Shown here: piece by piece, positions 7,901-16,383 of the stretch
How the letters are laid out: each line of letters starts with the position of its first letter
How positions within the stretch are numbered: position 1 is the stretch's first letter
DNA from: CAVXFS01 sp049582805
Lineage (GTDB): Bacteria; Pseudomonadota; Gammaproteobacteria; Burkholderiales; Gallionellaceae
Direction: 5' to 3'
Assembly (NCBI GenBank): GCA_049582805.1
Contig: JBAUUR010000146.1
Span: 1-32,982, forward strand
Length of the DNA: 32,982 nt
Notes under the pieces: generated by a model
Told to the model about the DNA's origin: nothing
The model's input: only the letters and a program-made list of their open reading frames with translations
The model's database searches: none
Program-made: the position numbers and the translations under genes

Positions 7901-8795
7901 GACAATTCCGGACGATAGAGGTATGTGCAAGATTAGCAGGAATTGCCGATGGGCTAAAAGAGTTTGTTGTTCCGCAAGGCGCGAATGTCGGTTGGATATT
8001 GCAACGGAAGACAAGAAATCCAGCGCTGCCTATCAGGTTGTCATCGGCTTGCCGGCTAACAGGAGTTCAATCTCTTTTGTGGAACAGGCCTGGAGTACAG
8101 GTGGCCTTGTGCGCAATCGCAGCGCATGCCGGATAATGGCTGCCGCTGAATTTCAGTTTCCACTCCTTCGTCGATGACTTTACTAATTTCCAGGTTGTGC
8201 GCCATCACGGTAAGGGCCTCGCATGGCGCCATATCGCTGGACCTTTCTCCCGGGTTATGCACGAAACGATTGATCTGTTTTCAGGTAATCCAAATCTATA
8301 CATAGCGACAGAAATCGTAGCGAGCGGGCCGACCCTGGGCGATTTCCAAGGTTGTATTTTTTCGGCGCCTTGCATTTGGGCGAACCCTGAATGTTTAGAG
8401 GTGCCCCTTGGTTGCTGTCAAGGTCGGAAATTTGCGGCGCAAGGGGGTAATTGGCTCGGTCGGGGCTGTAAGGGTCGTTGAATTGCAGGAAGGGACATTG
8501 GGTGTTTCTGCATTCTGCCAATACACCCAGGAGAAAATGTGTGAAGCTATCATGGCGGCAAGAAAAGTGCCTCACCATAAAACCAGGGGATGTGGCCTTT
8601 TTCTGGGTCACTCATTGCTCGCATCTGGCGTTGGTTAGGGCTTGGTGACCGGAATATAAACAGAACTGGTAACGGAGTTGCGCCAACTGTTTCCGCTGGC
8701 AATGTGGCTTTCCGCAAATGGGAGGTTTCTAAAAGCCATGATTCCTGCAATAATCCACCGCATAGGCTGATTTTGCATGGGACGATCAAGTGATC
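7901..8795. other. Gene-poor 895-bp spacer between ilvA and rpiA
   Basis: The two flanking genes are divergent. The only recognisable coding trace is the broken EAL fragment at 8056-8300. Open frames elsewhere in the spacer show no family resemblance, no ribosome-binding sites and biased composition. The stretch 8300-8600 looks like neutral or repeat-derived DNA; no transposon ends were seen. Confidence 0.6.
8056..8300 (-). pseudogene. Remnant of an EAL-domain (c-di-GMP phosphodiesterase) gene
   Basis: The minus strand encodes the C-terminal part of an EAL domain in two frames. Residues reading D-Y-L-K-T-D-Q-S-F match the conserved (Y-L-K-)x-K-I-D-x-S-F(-V) segment, then hit a stop. One base along, the next frame continues with V-H-N, then M-A-H-N-L-E, then V-I-D-E-G-V-E-T-E, then C-D-C-A-Q-G-H-L-Y-S-R-P-V-P, which are the family's A-H, E-G-V-E-T and Q-G-Y-x-F-S-R-P-x-P motifs in order. 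A single extra C near 8264 explains the shift. Nothing resembling the rest of the EAL domain, a GGDEF domain or a start codon lies upstream, so the gene is both truncated and frameshifted and cannot make an active phosphodiesterase. Confidence 0.8.
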
Positions 8796-9455
8796 ATGAC
8801 ACAAGACGAAATGAAGCGCGCAGTAGCGCAGGCAGCGATTGCATATGTACCGGCAGATTGCTTCGTGGGCGTAGGTACGGGCTCCACCGCAAACTTTTTC
8901 ATAGATGAGCTGGCGAAGATCAGGCATCGCATCCGCGGCGCGGTAGCCAGTTCTGAGGCTTCGGCCAGGCGTTTGCAGAATGACGGCATCGAGGTGGTGT
9001 CCCTGAACGAATCAGGCGATTTGCCTGTGTATGTGGATGGTGCGGATGAAATCACCCGCCACCTGCATATGGTCAAGGGCGGCGGCGGCGCGCTGACACG
9101 CGAGAAAATCGTGGCGGCAGCCAGCAGGGAATTCATTTGTGTATGTGATTCCAGTAAACTGGTGGATGTGCTCGGCAGTTTTCCGCTGCCGATCGAGGTC
9201 ATACCCATGGCGCGCAGCTATGTGGCGCGCGAGCTGGTCAAGCTGGGCGGGCAGCCGGTGCTGCGCGAAGGCTTTACTACCGACAACGGCAACGTGATTC
9301 TGGATGTGCGCGGCCTGACCATACTCAATCCGGTGGAGCTGGAAACCACGCTGGACCATATAGCAGGTGTGGTGACCAATGGCCTGTTTGCGCGGCGCCC
9401 GGCAGATGTCCTGCTGCTCGGCACGGCCGGCGGCGTGCAAACGATTACGGTTTGA
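8796..9455 (+). CDS. rpiA: Ribose-5-phosphate isomerase A
   Basis: RpiA interconverts ribose 5-phosphate and ribulose 5-phosphate in the non-oxidative pentose phosphate pathway, in the cytoplasm. The protein is 219 residues, the family's usual size, with the phosphate-binding G-T-G-S-T-A at 27-32, the catalytic V-D-G-A-D-E-I and K-G-G-G-G-A-L-T-R-E-K. The ATG at 8796 starts M-T-Q-D-E, matching E. coli RpiA. A GTG six bases earlier is in frame and is closer to a GGGA that could act as ribosome-binding site, so a two-residue longer form is possible. It is followed after 72 bp by phoU, perhaps in the same transcript. Confidence 0.95.
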   Translation: MTQDEMKRAVAQAAIAYVPADCFVGVGTGSTANFFIDELAKIRHRIRGAVASSEASARRLQNDGIEVVSLNESGDLPVYVDGADEITRHLHMVKGGGGALTREKIVAAASREFICVCDSSKLVDVLGSFPLPIEVIPMARSYVARELVKLGGQPVLREGFTTDNGNVILDVRGLTILNPVELETTLDHIAGVVTNGLFARRPADVLLLGTAGGVQTITV

Positions 9456-9527
9456 AGTAACAAAAATGTCACGGCCGGCGGGTAACATTAGCCGCCCGCA
9501 TTTATCCAAATATTTAGGAACTGCATT

Positions 9528-10238
9528 ATGGCTGCCAGCGAACATACTTCCAGACAATTTGACGCCGAACTCGAAGCGGTGCGCGCGCGCGTGCTGCAAA
9601 TGGGCGGTTTGGTGGAAAGCCAGATCAGGCTCGCCGTCGAAGCGCTGTTGAGCGGAGATGTCGGCTTGATGAACCGGGTCATTGCGGATGATCATCGTGT
9701 CAACGCGATGGAGGTCGAGATCGATGAAAGCTGCAGCCAGATCATCGCGCGCCGGCAACCGGCCGCGGGCGACCTGCGCATGGTCATGACGGTGATCAAG
9801 ACCATCACCGATCTGGAGCGGATCGGGGACGAGGCGGAAAAGATCGCACGCATGGCCAAGCTTTTATCGCAAAAGGAACGCCTCAATCTGCCCCGCTACA
9901 ATGAGATCAAGCACGCGGCAGAGCTGGCGCTGGACATGTTGCGCAAGTCGCTGGATGCTTTTGCGCGCCTTGATTTGACGACTGCCGCGCAGGTGGTGCG
10001 CCAGGATGAGCAGGTGGATGAGGAATTCCGCACCATCATGCGTTATCTGGTCACCTTCATGATGGAGGATCCGCGCACCATTTCGACTGCACTGGAAATC
10101 CTGTTCGTCGCCAAGGCGATTGAGCGCATTGGCGATCATGCCAAGAATATGTCGGAATATGTTGTGTACATGGTCAAGGGGCGTGACGTGCGCCATGTCA
10201 CGGTGGAAGAAATTGAACGCGAGGCGCAGGAGGGGTAA
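9528..10238 (+). CDS. phoU: Phosphate-signalling complex protein PhoU
   Basis: PhoU links the Pst phosphate transporter to the PhoR/PhoB two-component system and keeps the Pho regulon off when phosphate is plentiful; it is cytoplasmic or membrane-peripheral. The 236-residue protein has two repeated PhoU three-helix domains, roughly residues 18-105 and 118-210, each with the family's metal-binding E-R-I-G-D motif (L-E-R-I-G-D-E-A-E and I-E-R-I-G-D-H-A). AGGA precedes the ATG by about ten bases. The next gene, ppx, starts immediately after the stop codon, so the two are almost certainly cotranscribed. No pst, phoB or phoR genes are in the window, and no convincing Pho box was found in the 72-bp upstream gap. 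Confidence 0.95.
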   Translation: MAASEHTSRQFDAELEAVRARVLQMGGLVESQIRLAVEALLSGDVGLMNRVIADDHRVNAMEVEIDESCSQIIARRQPAAGDLRMVMTVIKTITDLERIGDEAEKIARMAKLLSQKERLNLPRYNEIKHAAELALDMLRKSLDAFARLDLTTAAQVVRQDEQVDEEFRTIMRYLVTFMMEDPRTISTALEILFVAKAIERIGDHAKNMSEYVVYMVKGRDVRHVTVEEIEREAQEG

Positions 10239-10241
10239 GTG
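10228..10241 (+). promoter_or_regulatory. Ribosome-binding site fixing the GTG start of ppx
   Basis: AGGAGGGG at 10228-10235 lies inside the last codons of phoU. It is followed by the phoU stop TAA (10236-10238) and directly by GTG (10239-10241). The strong site and zero gap decide the start of ppx and indicate translational coupling. Confidence 0.75.
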
Positions 10242-11714
10242 CAATACCCCATTCTTGCTGCGGTTGATCTCGGTTCCAACAGTTTTCGTTTACAGATTGC
10301 CCGGGTAGAGGAAAATGACCAGCTGTACATGCTGGACAGCCTGCGCGAGCCGGTACGGCTTGGCGCAGGGCTGACTGCCGACAAGTACCTGGACAAGGAA
10401 GCGCAGCAGCGCGCGCTTGCCTGCCTGCAACGGTTCGGGGAACGGCTGCGCGGCCTGCCGCGCGAGGCGGTGCGTGCGGTAGGCACCAATTCCCTGCGGG
10501 TGGCCAAAAATGCCGGGGAATTCCTGCGTCAGGCGGAGGCAGCGCTGGGTTTTCCCATCGAAGTTGTTGCCGGCCGTGAAGAGGCGCGCCTGATTTATCT
10601 TGGGGTCGCTCACGGATTGCCGCTTTCTGACAACCGGCGCCTGGTTATCGATGTCGGAGGCGGTTCGACCGAGTTCATCATCGGCAGTGGCTTGCAGCCT
10701 ATCGTGCTGGAGAGCCTGTTCATGGGCTGTGTCAGCTATAGCCAGCGCTACTTCCCGGGCGGAAAAATCACCAAGTCCAACCTCAAGCAGGCTGAAATTG
10801 CCGCGCTCAACGAATTGCAGACCATCACTTCGGAGTTTTCCGGCGACAATTGGGAGCAGGTGCTCGGGTCGTCGGGCACTGCGCGGGTGTTATGCGATCT
10901 GCTGGAGATGAATGGTTACAGCAGTGGCGGGATCACGCGTTCGGGGCTGGAGAAATTGCGCGCGTATCTGCTGAAGGCCGGTGACATGAACAGTGTTGAT
11001 CTGCAAGGCATGAAACCAGACCGGGTTGCGGTATTGCCGGGTGGTTTTGCCATAATGTATGCAATATTGTGCGAACTTGGCATAGAACAGATGCAACCGG
11101 CGGCGGGAGCGCTGCGCGAAGGCGTGCTGTACGACCTGCTCGGGCGCTTCCATCATAATGACATGCGCGATGTCACAGTGCAGCAGTTCATGCGCCGCTA
11201 CCATGTGGATGTGCGCCAGGCGCAGCGGGTGACGAAATTGGCAAATCAGCTGGCCCGGCAATTTCTGGACGAGGACAATGAGGATGCGCTGCGATTTCTT
11301 GGCTGGGCTGCCAGCCTGCACGAAATCGGCATCAGCGTGGCGCACAGCGGCTACCACAAGCATACCGCCTACATACTCAAGAATGCCGACATGCCCGGTT
11401 TCTCGAAAAAGGAGCAGGAGGGGCTCAGCCTGCTTGCCCTGGCACACCGCGGCAAGCTGGAGAAGTTGCGCGGGATGTTTAATTCGCAGCAGGAAGTTGT
11501 GCTGATCATGGCGTTACGGCTTGCTGCACTGTTTTACCGTAACCGCCGGGATATGGAATTGCCGGCCATGCAAGGAAATGCCAGCGGCACCCGGTTTCAG
11601 TTGATGCTGCCGCACGGATGGCTGGCAAAGAACCCGCTTACCGACTCTGCGATGCAGGAGGATGCAAGGCAATGGAAAGAGCTGGGCATGAATTTGCAGC
11701 TGCAGAGCGTGTAA
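10239..11714 (+). CDS. ppx: Ppx/GppA-family exopolyphosphatase
   Basis: Ppx removes terminal phosphates from polyphosphate; close relatives (GppA) hydrolyse pppGpp, and the two are hard to separate by sequence. The 491-residue protein begins with the ASKHA-fold motif V-D-L-G-S-N-S-F-R-L and continues with G-R-E-E-A-R-L-I-Y-L-G and V-I-D-V-G-G-G-S-T-E-F. A C-terminal HD-like region follows, with A-S-L-H-E-I-G and H-S-G-Y-H-K-H (about 360-385). It starts at GTG with a strong ribosome-binding site at zero distance from the phoU stop. The pairing with phoU is recurrent in bacteria and points to polyphosphate rather than alarmone turnover. It is convergent with rppH, 64 bp away. Confidence 0.93.
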   Translation: MQYPILAAVDLGSNSFRLQIARVEENDQLYMLDSLREPVRLGAGLTADKYLDKEAQQRALACLQRFGERLRGLPREAVRAVGTNSLRVAKNAGEFLRQAEAALGFPIEVVAGREEARLIYLGVAHGLPLSDNRRLVIDVGGGSTEFIIGSGLQPIVLESLFMGCVSYSQRYFPGGKITKSNLKQAEIAALNELQTITSEFSGDNWEQVLGSSGTARVLCDLLEMNGYSSGGITRSGLEKLRAYLLKAGDMNSVDLQGMKPDRVAVLPGGFAIMYAILCELGIEQMQPAAGALREGVLYDLLGRFHHNDMRDVTVQQFMRRYHVDVRQAQRVTKLANQLARQFLDEDNEDALRFLGWAASLHEIGISVAHSGYHKHTAYILKNADMPGFSKKEQEGLSLLALAHRGKLEKLRGMFNSQQEVVLIMALRLAALFYRNRRDMELPAMQGNASGTRFQLMLPHGWLAKNPLTDSAMQEDARQWKELGMNLQLQSV

Positions 11715-11778
11715 ACCATACGTCAATGGTTGGACACACCCGGTCCGGCGGTGCTGAACCCGGAACGTTCTCCAGCTC

Positions 11779-12303
11779 TCAGTGGCTGCCAGATAAACGT
11801 CGGTGCGTCAGGTTGCGCCTTATGGATCGTGCGCTCGGCAAGTAACGCGCCAGCTCGTTCAACGCCAGCCGATAGACATCGCGCTTGAACTCGATCACGC
11901 TTTCCATCTCGATCCAGTATTCGTTCCAGCGCCAGGCGTCAAACTCGGGATGACTTGAAGCGCGCAAAGAAACATCACAGTCGCGTCCAATCAGCCTCAG
12001 CAAAAACCAAATTTGCTTTTGTCCCTTGTAGCTGCCACGCCATTCACGTTTTACCCAATTCATTGGCACCTCATAGCGCATCCACTCACGCGTACGGCCA
12101 AGTATCTGGACATGGCAAGGCTGCAATCCAACTTCTTCATGCAATTCGCGGTACATTGCCTGCTCCGGCGTTTCCCCATGCTGGATTCCGCCTTGCGGAA
12201 ATTGCCACGAATCCTGTTTGATGCGCTTGCCCCAGAATACCTGGTTTTGGGCGTTAGTGAGAATGATGCCGACATTGGGGCGATACCCATCGCGGTCAAC
12301 CAT
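11779..12303 (-). CDS. rppH: RNA pyrophosphohydrolase (Nudix hydrolase)
   Basis: RppH strips pyrophosphate from the 5' triphosphate end of mRNA, opening it to RNase E decay. The Nudix box spans residues 38-60, starting G-G-I-Q-H-G-E-T and ending R-E-L-H-E-E-V-G-L, with metal-binding Glu53, Glu56 and Glu57. The start M-V-D-R-D-G-Y-R-P-N-V-G matches E. coli RppH (M-I-D-D-D-G-Y-R-P-N-V-G). A longer frame from a GTG at 12312 is rejected because AGGTGA sits five bases before the ATG at 12303. The protein is 174 residues, normal for the family. It is the last gene of the minus-strand run behind proS and the lytic transglycosylase, separated from the latter by 211 bp, so it may have its own promoter. 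Confidence 0.95.
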   Translation of the reverse strand: MVDRDGYRPNVGIILTNAQNQVFWGKRIKQDSWQFPQGGIQHGETPEQAMYRELHEEVGLQPCHVQILGRTREWMRYEVPMNWVKREWRGSYKGQKQIWFLLRLIGRDCDVSLRASSHPEFDAWRWNEYWIEMESVIEFKRDVYRLALNELARYLPSARSIRRNLTHRRLSGSH

Positions 12304-12514
12304 CTCCGTCACCTGTTAGTTAATCTGATGACCGGATTTTTCCACATTTCACGCAATATGGAAAGCCAAATTAAGGCCGTGATGACTGACGGGACGATTT
12401 GTCCCGATTTGAGAGCTTGCCAGACGACGCAGCAAACCACTCGAAGCATGACAAGCCGGCTCAGACAGGCGGGGGCAACCGGACAGGGCTAAGAGAGGAA
12501 GCGCAGGAAATCGT

Positions 12515-13168
12515 TCAGTAACTTGTGGGATACCGCTTTGCGGAACCGAAGGCGCCGAGATTTGAGTCATACTTGTGCCACGCGGCGCGGACAAGATTGG
12601 GATATTCCGGCCTGCCCAGGCTGCCGTTGTAGCGGCCCAATGCACGGTAGAGGTTGCCGTTTTCCATATCCAGGTACAGGCGCAATATGGTGCAGCCATA
12701 ACGCAGATTGGTCCGCAGGTGAAACAGATTATCCTCGCTCGCCCCGATTTCCCTCACCCAGAAGGGCATCACTTGCATGAAGCCGCGCGCACCAGCGCTG
12801 GATATCGCATATTTCCTGAAGCCGCTCTCCACTTCTATCAGCCCCAGCACCATCAGCGGATCGAGCCCTGCGCGTGTCGCCTCGTAATGCACCGTTTTGA
12901 GGAAATCCTGTCTGGTGTCTCTGTCGGGGATTCGATTTTCCATGCGATGCGACATTTCATTCATCCAGAGGCTTTCTTCCGCTTTGGAAGCAAAGACTGT
13001 TTTGGGCGCGGCCTGGTCTGAAATCGCAAGTTGCAAAACTGCGCGCACGCTGGCCGATAACGGCGTATAGATCTGTGCGCCGGCATGGGCGGATGCGGAA
13101 AATAGCAGGCACACCATCATTAGCGACGGGGGCAAAAGCTGCTGAAATAGGCTGCGTGGCAGATTCAT
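12515..13168 (-). CDS. Lytic transglycosylase, SLT family, secreted
   Basis: This enzyme should cleave peptidoglycan glycan strands in the periplasm. It has an N-terminal signal sequence with a hydrophobic stretch at about residues 11-28 ending A-S-A-H-A. The SLT domain follows at about 95-190: the catalytic glutamate is Glu114 in I-E-V-E-S-G-F, then G-A-R-G-F-M-Q-V-M-P and the later A-L-G-R-Y-N-G-S-L-G. At 217 residues it is a compact SLT protein. Its ATG overlaps the proS stop codon by four bases (ATGA), so translation is coupled to proS. This gene order (proS, transglycosylase, rppH) is familiar in betaproteobacteria; I know of no functional link. Confidence 0.92.
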   Translation of the reverse strand: MNLPRSLFQQLLPPSLMMVCLLFSASAHAGAQIYTPLSASVRAVLQLAISDQAAPKTVFASKAEESLWMNEMSHRMENRIPDRDTRQDFLKTVHYEATRAGLDPLMVLGLIEVESGFRKYAISSAGARGFMQVMPFWVREIGASEDNLFHLRTNLRYGCTILRLYLDMENGNLYRALGRYNGSLGRPEYPNLVRAAWHKYDSNLGAFGSAKRYPTSY

Positions 13169-14868
13169 AAGCTGGATTGTACAAAATTGACGATATCTTG
13201 CAAGGGGACCTGTTGCGCTTCCGCATCACGTCTGCCCTTGTATTCAACCATGTTTTCCTTCAGGCCGCGTTCCCCGATCACGATGCGGTGCGGAATGCCG
13301 ATCAACTCCAGGTCGGCGAACATCACGCCGGGACGCTCGTCTCGGTCGTCCATCAGGACTTCGATGCCGCCTGCCGCAATAAGTTCAGCATACAGCTGCT
13401 CCGCGGCATTGTGCACCGCTTCGCTCTTCCTGAAGCCGATAGGCGCGATGGCGACGGTGAACGGCGCCATCGAAACCGGCAGGGTGATGCCGCTCTCGTC
13501 ATGATTCTGCTCGATGGCGGCGGCCACGATGCGTGACACGCCGATGCCGTAGCAGCCCATCTCCATCACCTGCGCTTTGCCGCTCTCGTCCAGAAAGGTG
13601 GCATTCAGGGCCGCGGAATACTTGGTGCGCAACTGGAAAATATGGCCGACCTCGATACCGCGGCACAGCTCCAGCTTGCCCTTGCCGTCCGGGCTTGCAT
13701 CGCCCGCGACCACGTTGCGCAGGTCGTGCACATTCGCTTCAGCCAGATGGGTGTCACGCCCGAAGTTGGCGCCGGTGTAGTGGAAGCCGTCGTCGTTGGC
13801 GCCACAGACGAAGTTGCTCATGGCGGCAGCAGCGCGGTCGGCCAGAATGCGCACGGCCGCATTGACCGGGCCGATGTAACCGGCGCGGCAGCCCATGTTC
13901 TGGTGGATTTCATCTTCGCTGGCGAAGCGGAATTCGCCCAGCACCTTGCTGGCCTTGAGTTCATTCAGCGTGTGATCGCCGCGCAGCAACAGCAGGAGGA
14001 AATTGCCTTCGGCATCCATCACGGCAATCGTTTTGAGAATTTGCTGCTGTGGCAGGTCCAGGAAAGCGGCGACTTCCTCGATGGATTTCTGTCCGGGCGT
14101 GATGACTTTCTCCAGCGGCTTGCCGGCTTCCCCGCGCGGTGCATCTGGCGCAACGGCTTCAGCCAGTTCGACGTTTGCCGCGTAATCCGAGTCCGGGCAG
14201 AACGCCAGCGCATCCTCGCCGGAATCGGCCAGCACATGGAATTCATGCGACCCGCTGCCGCCTATCGCGCCGGTGTCCGCCGCCACCGCGCGGAACTGCA
14301 ACCCCAAGCGGGTGAAGATGCGGCTGTAGGTGTCATGCATCACTTGGTAGGTTTGCTCCAGGCTGTCGAAGCTGCTGTGGAAGGAGTAGGCATCCTTCAT
14401 CACGAATTCGCGCGCGCGCATCACGCCGAAGCGCGGGCGCACCTCGTCGCGGAACTTGGTCTGGATCTGGTAAAAATTGACCGGCAACTGGCGGTAGCTT
14501 TTAATCTCGCGGCGCGCGATGTCGGTGATGACTTCCTCGTGCGTCGGACCGAAGCAAAACTCATTGTCATGGCGGTCGCGGATTTTCAGCATTTGCGGGC
14601 CGAACACTTCCCAGCGTCCGGTTTCGCGCCACAGTTCGGCGGGCTGCACGGCTGGCATCAGCAGTTCGATCGCGCCGCTCCTGTTCATCTCCTCACGCAC
14701 GACATTCTCCACCTTGCGCAGCACGCGCAGCCCCAACGGCATCCAGGTGTACAGGCCGCTGGCGAGTTTCCTGATGTAGCCGGCGCGCAGCATCAAGCGA
14801 TGGCTGGCCAGTTCGGCTTCGGAGGGGGCTTCCTTTAAGGTTGAAATGAAGAATTGTGAGATGCGCAT
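13165..14868 (-). CDS. proS: Proline--tRNA ligase
   Basis: ProS charges tRNA-Pro with proline. The 567-residue length fits the bacterial type with the editing (INS) domain inserted between class II motifs 2 and 3 (E. coli ProS is 572). The start M-R-I-S-Q-F-F-I-S-T-L-K matches homologues (M-R-T-S-Q-Y-L-L-S-T-L-K), so 79 upstream residues of open frame, reaching 15105 and overlapping the tlpA-like gene, are not part of the protein. Class II motifs can be seen: P-x-L-L/M-P near residue 70, F-R-D-E-V-R-P-R-F-G-V-M-R-A-R-E-F near 140-155, and G-I-G-V-S-R near 440. The ribosome-binding site is weak. It lies 118 bp after the tlpA-like gene and overlaps the transglycosylase. Confidence 0.96.
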   Translation of the reverse strand: MRISQFFISTLKEAPSEAELASHRLMLRAGYIRKLASGLYTWMPLGLRVLRKVENVVREEMNRSGAIELLMPAVQPAELWRETGRWEVFGPQMLKIRDRHDNEFCFGPTHEEVITDIARREIKSYRQLPVNFYQIQTKFRDEVRPRFGVMRAREFVMKDAYSFHSSFDSLEQTYQVMHDTYSRIFTRLGLQFRAVAADTGAIGGSGSHEFHVLADSGEDALAFCPDSDYAANVELAEAVAPDAPRGEAGKPLEKVITPGQKSIEEVAAFLDLPQQQILKTIAVMDAEGNFLLLLLRGDHTLNELKASKVLGEFRFASEDEIHQNMGCRAGYIGPVNAAVRILADRAAAAMSNFVCGANDDGFHYTGANFGRDTHLAEANVHDLRNVVAGDASPDGKGKLELCRGIEVGHIFQLRTKYSAALNATFLDESGKAQVMEMGCYGIGVSRIVAAAIEQNHDESGITLPVSMAPFTVAIAPIGFRKSEAVHNAAEQLYAELIAAGGIEVLMDDRDERPGVMFADLELIGIPHRIVIGERGLKENMVEYKGRRDAEAQQVPLQDIVNFVQSSL

Positions 14869-14986
14869 TTTGTGTTTGGAAATGAATAACCAGGATGCTG
14901 ATTTTACAGGGAGCAGAACAGTTATGCTGTGCTGATGTCGTCGTGTGCTGCGAGCCGGGAAGACTTGCCGCCTGTTGAAGTGAAAC

Positions 14987-15448
14987 CTATTTTTTGGATC
15001 GCATATATTCTTCCACGCTTTTTCGGGTGACGGGACCCGGCTGGTAACTTGCCAGCTTGCCTTTCGGATCAAACAGGAAACTGGTTGGCAACGCCGCAAC
15101 TGCACCGATCTGTTTGGCCATTTTATAGTCGCCCATCACGACAGGATAAGGTATGGGGTTTTCCTTGAGGAAATCCAGCACGATCTGGGGTGACGGGTAT
15201 TCCATCGCAACGCCGATCACCATCAGGTCCTTGTTCTTGTGCGCATTGTACAGGTCGGCCAGTTCGGGGATCTCTTCGAGACAGGGCGCACACCACGTCG
15301 CCCAGAAATTTACCAGCACCCACTTGCCGCGATAATCCGCCAGATGGTGTATATGTCCCGTGGAATCCTTCAGATCGAATCCATTGGCAGAAGCGACTGT
15401 CGCAAACAGCAGCAGGCAGCTTGCCAGCAGTGTGCAAACCATGCGCAT
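14987..15448 (-). CDS. TlpA-like periplasmic thiol-disulfide oxidoreductase
   Basis: This 153-residue protein has an N-terminal signal peptide (hydrophobic residues 5-19, cleavage near A-S-A-N) and a thioredoxin fold. The redox motif is W-C-A-P-C at residues 52-56. The conserved cis-proline segment A-L-P-T-S-F-L-F-D lies later, with D-F-L-K-E-N between. Such proteins reduce disulfides in the periplasm, often for cytochrome c maturation, but no ccm genes are nearby. The start codon overlaps the stop of the upstream UPF0114 gene by one base (TGATG), so the two are translationally coupled. A methionine two codons in (15442) is an equally usable start. Confidence 0.9.
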   Translation of the reverse strand: MRMVCTLLASCLLLFATVASANGFDLKDSTGHIHHLADYRGKWVLVNFWATWCAPCLEEIPELADLYNAHKNKDLMVIGVAMEYPSPQIVLDFLKENPIPYPVVMGDYKMAKQIGAVAALPTSFLFDPKGKLASYQPGPVTRKSVEEYMRSKK

Positions 15449-16047
15449 CAGTGGTGCTCCTCATGCTGTTCATCAGTTGCAGGGGAATCCCCGGATTCTG
15501 CGCCGTGCTCGGGGTGGGGGGCGTGTTCGGCGCCATGCGTGAGCTTCAGCGCCAGCGCGACAAGTGCAATGCTGCCACCCAGATAGAGCAGGTCTATCGG
15601 CGTAGTCAGCTTCATGTTCAGCGCCTGCTCGAATAACGTGACGATCATGATCATCAGGATCACTTTGGCCAGGCGCGATTTCAGGTCGTCCAGGCTGTTG
15701 ATGACCAGGATTTTGCTGGATGCCCGTTGGTCATCTTTCGCCTGGTCAATGTCGCTGATGAATAGTTCATACAGGCCGAGCGAAAAAATCAGCAACACTG
15801 TCGCCAGCAGATAGCCGTCCACCACCCCGACGATATGGGTCACCGTACTGTCATGCAACGCCTTGCGGGCTTCGGCGGCCATCTCCGGGTCGGCATAGTG
15901 CAGGGCGTGGCTCACCAGATACACCACATCCACCGTAGCCATGAAAAAAATTGCAAAGCCGGCAAACAGGCTTCCCAACACCGCCGCCAGAATGACAAAG
16001 CGGCTGTTCCATAACGAGCCCTCAAAGAGCCTTTCCAGATTTTTCAT
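15448..16047 (-). CDS. UPF0114 (YqhA-like) inner-membrane protein with His-rich tail
   Basis: A 199-residue membrane protein of the UPF0114/YqhA family, whose function is not established. It has hydrophobic segments near residues 17-43, 73-97, 125-145 and 150-168, with the family-like D-D-L-K-S-R-L-A-K-V-I-L-M-I-M-I between the second and third. After the last membrane segment, about 30 residues rich in His, Glu and Asp end in E-E-H-H, unlike the typical short tail, which suggests metal binding. It overlaps the tlpA-like gene by one base and so is the first gene of that pair. No good ribosome-binding site could be singled out at its ATG. Confidence 0.85.
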   Translation of the reverse strand: MKNLERLFEGSLWNSRFVILAAVLGSLFAGFAIFFMATVDVVYLVSHALHYADPEMAAEARKALHDSTVTHIVGVVDGYLLATVLLIFSLGLYELFISDIDQAKDDQRASSKILVINSLDDLKSRLAKVILMIMIVTLFEQALNMKLTTPIDLLYLGGSIALVALALKLTHGAEHAPHPEHGAESGDSPATDEQHEEHH

Positions 16048-16383
16048 GATTGTTGTTCAAGCCGTTAGACACAAGTTGTTGATCCCAATTAGAACGTAAA
16101 AGCTCAAGGCGGGCAAGCCGAGGCCGGTTGTTGCGTTCTATCGTGATCTTTGCCCACTGGCTTGAGGTGGCAAAATGGCCATGCCTTTTGGAAAACTCAA
16201 CAATACTGACCAGCAATTCTCAACGGTTACCCTGCGAAGCCGCACGTTGCGAGCGACGGTTTCAGGAAGGCCGTTGCAAGGAACGAAGGACGGCTCGGTG
16301 CCCAGTAACCGGACAGTCGACAATATGCTCCAGGGTGGGCGCCAAGATTAGGTCTACGAAAGCGGGCGAAGTCCAGGCGGTAT
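16048..16383. other. 336-bp spacer with no supported gene
   Basis: This lies between the 3' end of the hybrid-kinase gene and the start of the UPF0114 gene, both on the minus strand. It must carry the promoter of the latter and any terminator of the former. Short open frames on both strands lack ribosome-binding sites and family resemblance. An 8-bp palindrome ATGGCCAT near 16170 is the only symmetry noticed, and no T-rich hairpin was found. Confidence 0.5.

Noticed and set aside
8550..8927. 125-codon minus-strand frame across the rpiA start
   Set aside because: It overlaps the 5' end of rpiA antisense, has a Cys-rich, non-protein-like composition and no ribosome-binding site.
9456..9527. 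Possible Pho box before phoU (TGTCA at 9467 and GGTAACA at 9481)
   Set aside because: The two half-sites do not have the required 11-bp direct-repeat spacing or sequence, so Pho regulation is not supported.
13642..14838. 398-codon plus-strand frame within proS
   Set aside because: It is fully antisense to proS, whose class II motifs are clear; no ribosome-binding site or family match.
14914..14934. Imperfect inverted repeat CAGAACAG-TTATG-CTGTGCTG between tlpA-like and proS
   Set aside because: There is a mismatch in an 8-bp arm, no T-run on the transcribed strand, and the element is short enough to arise by chance.
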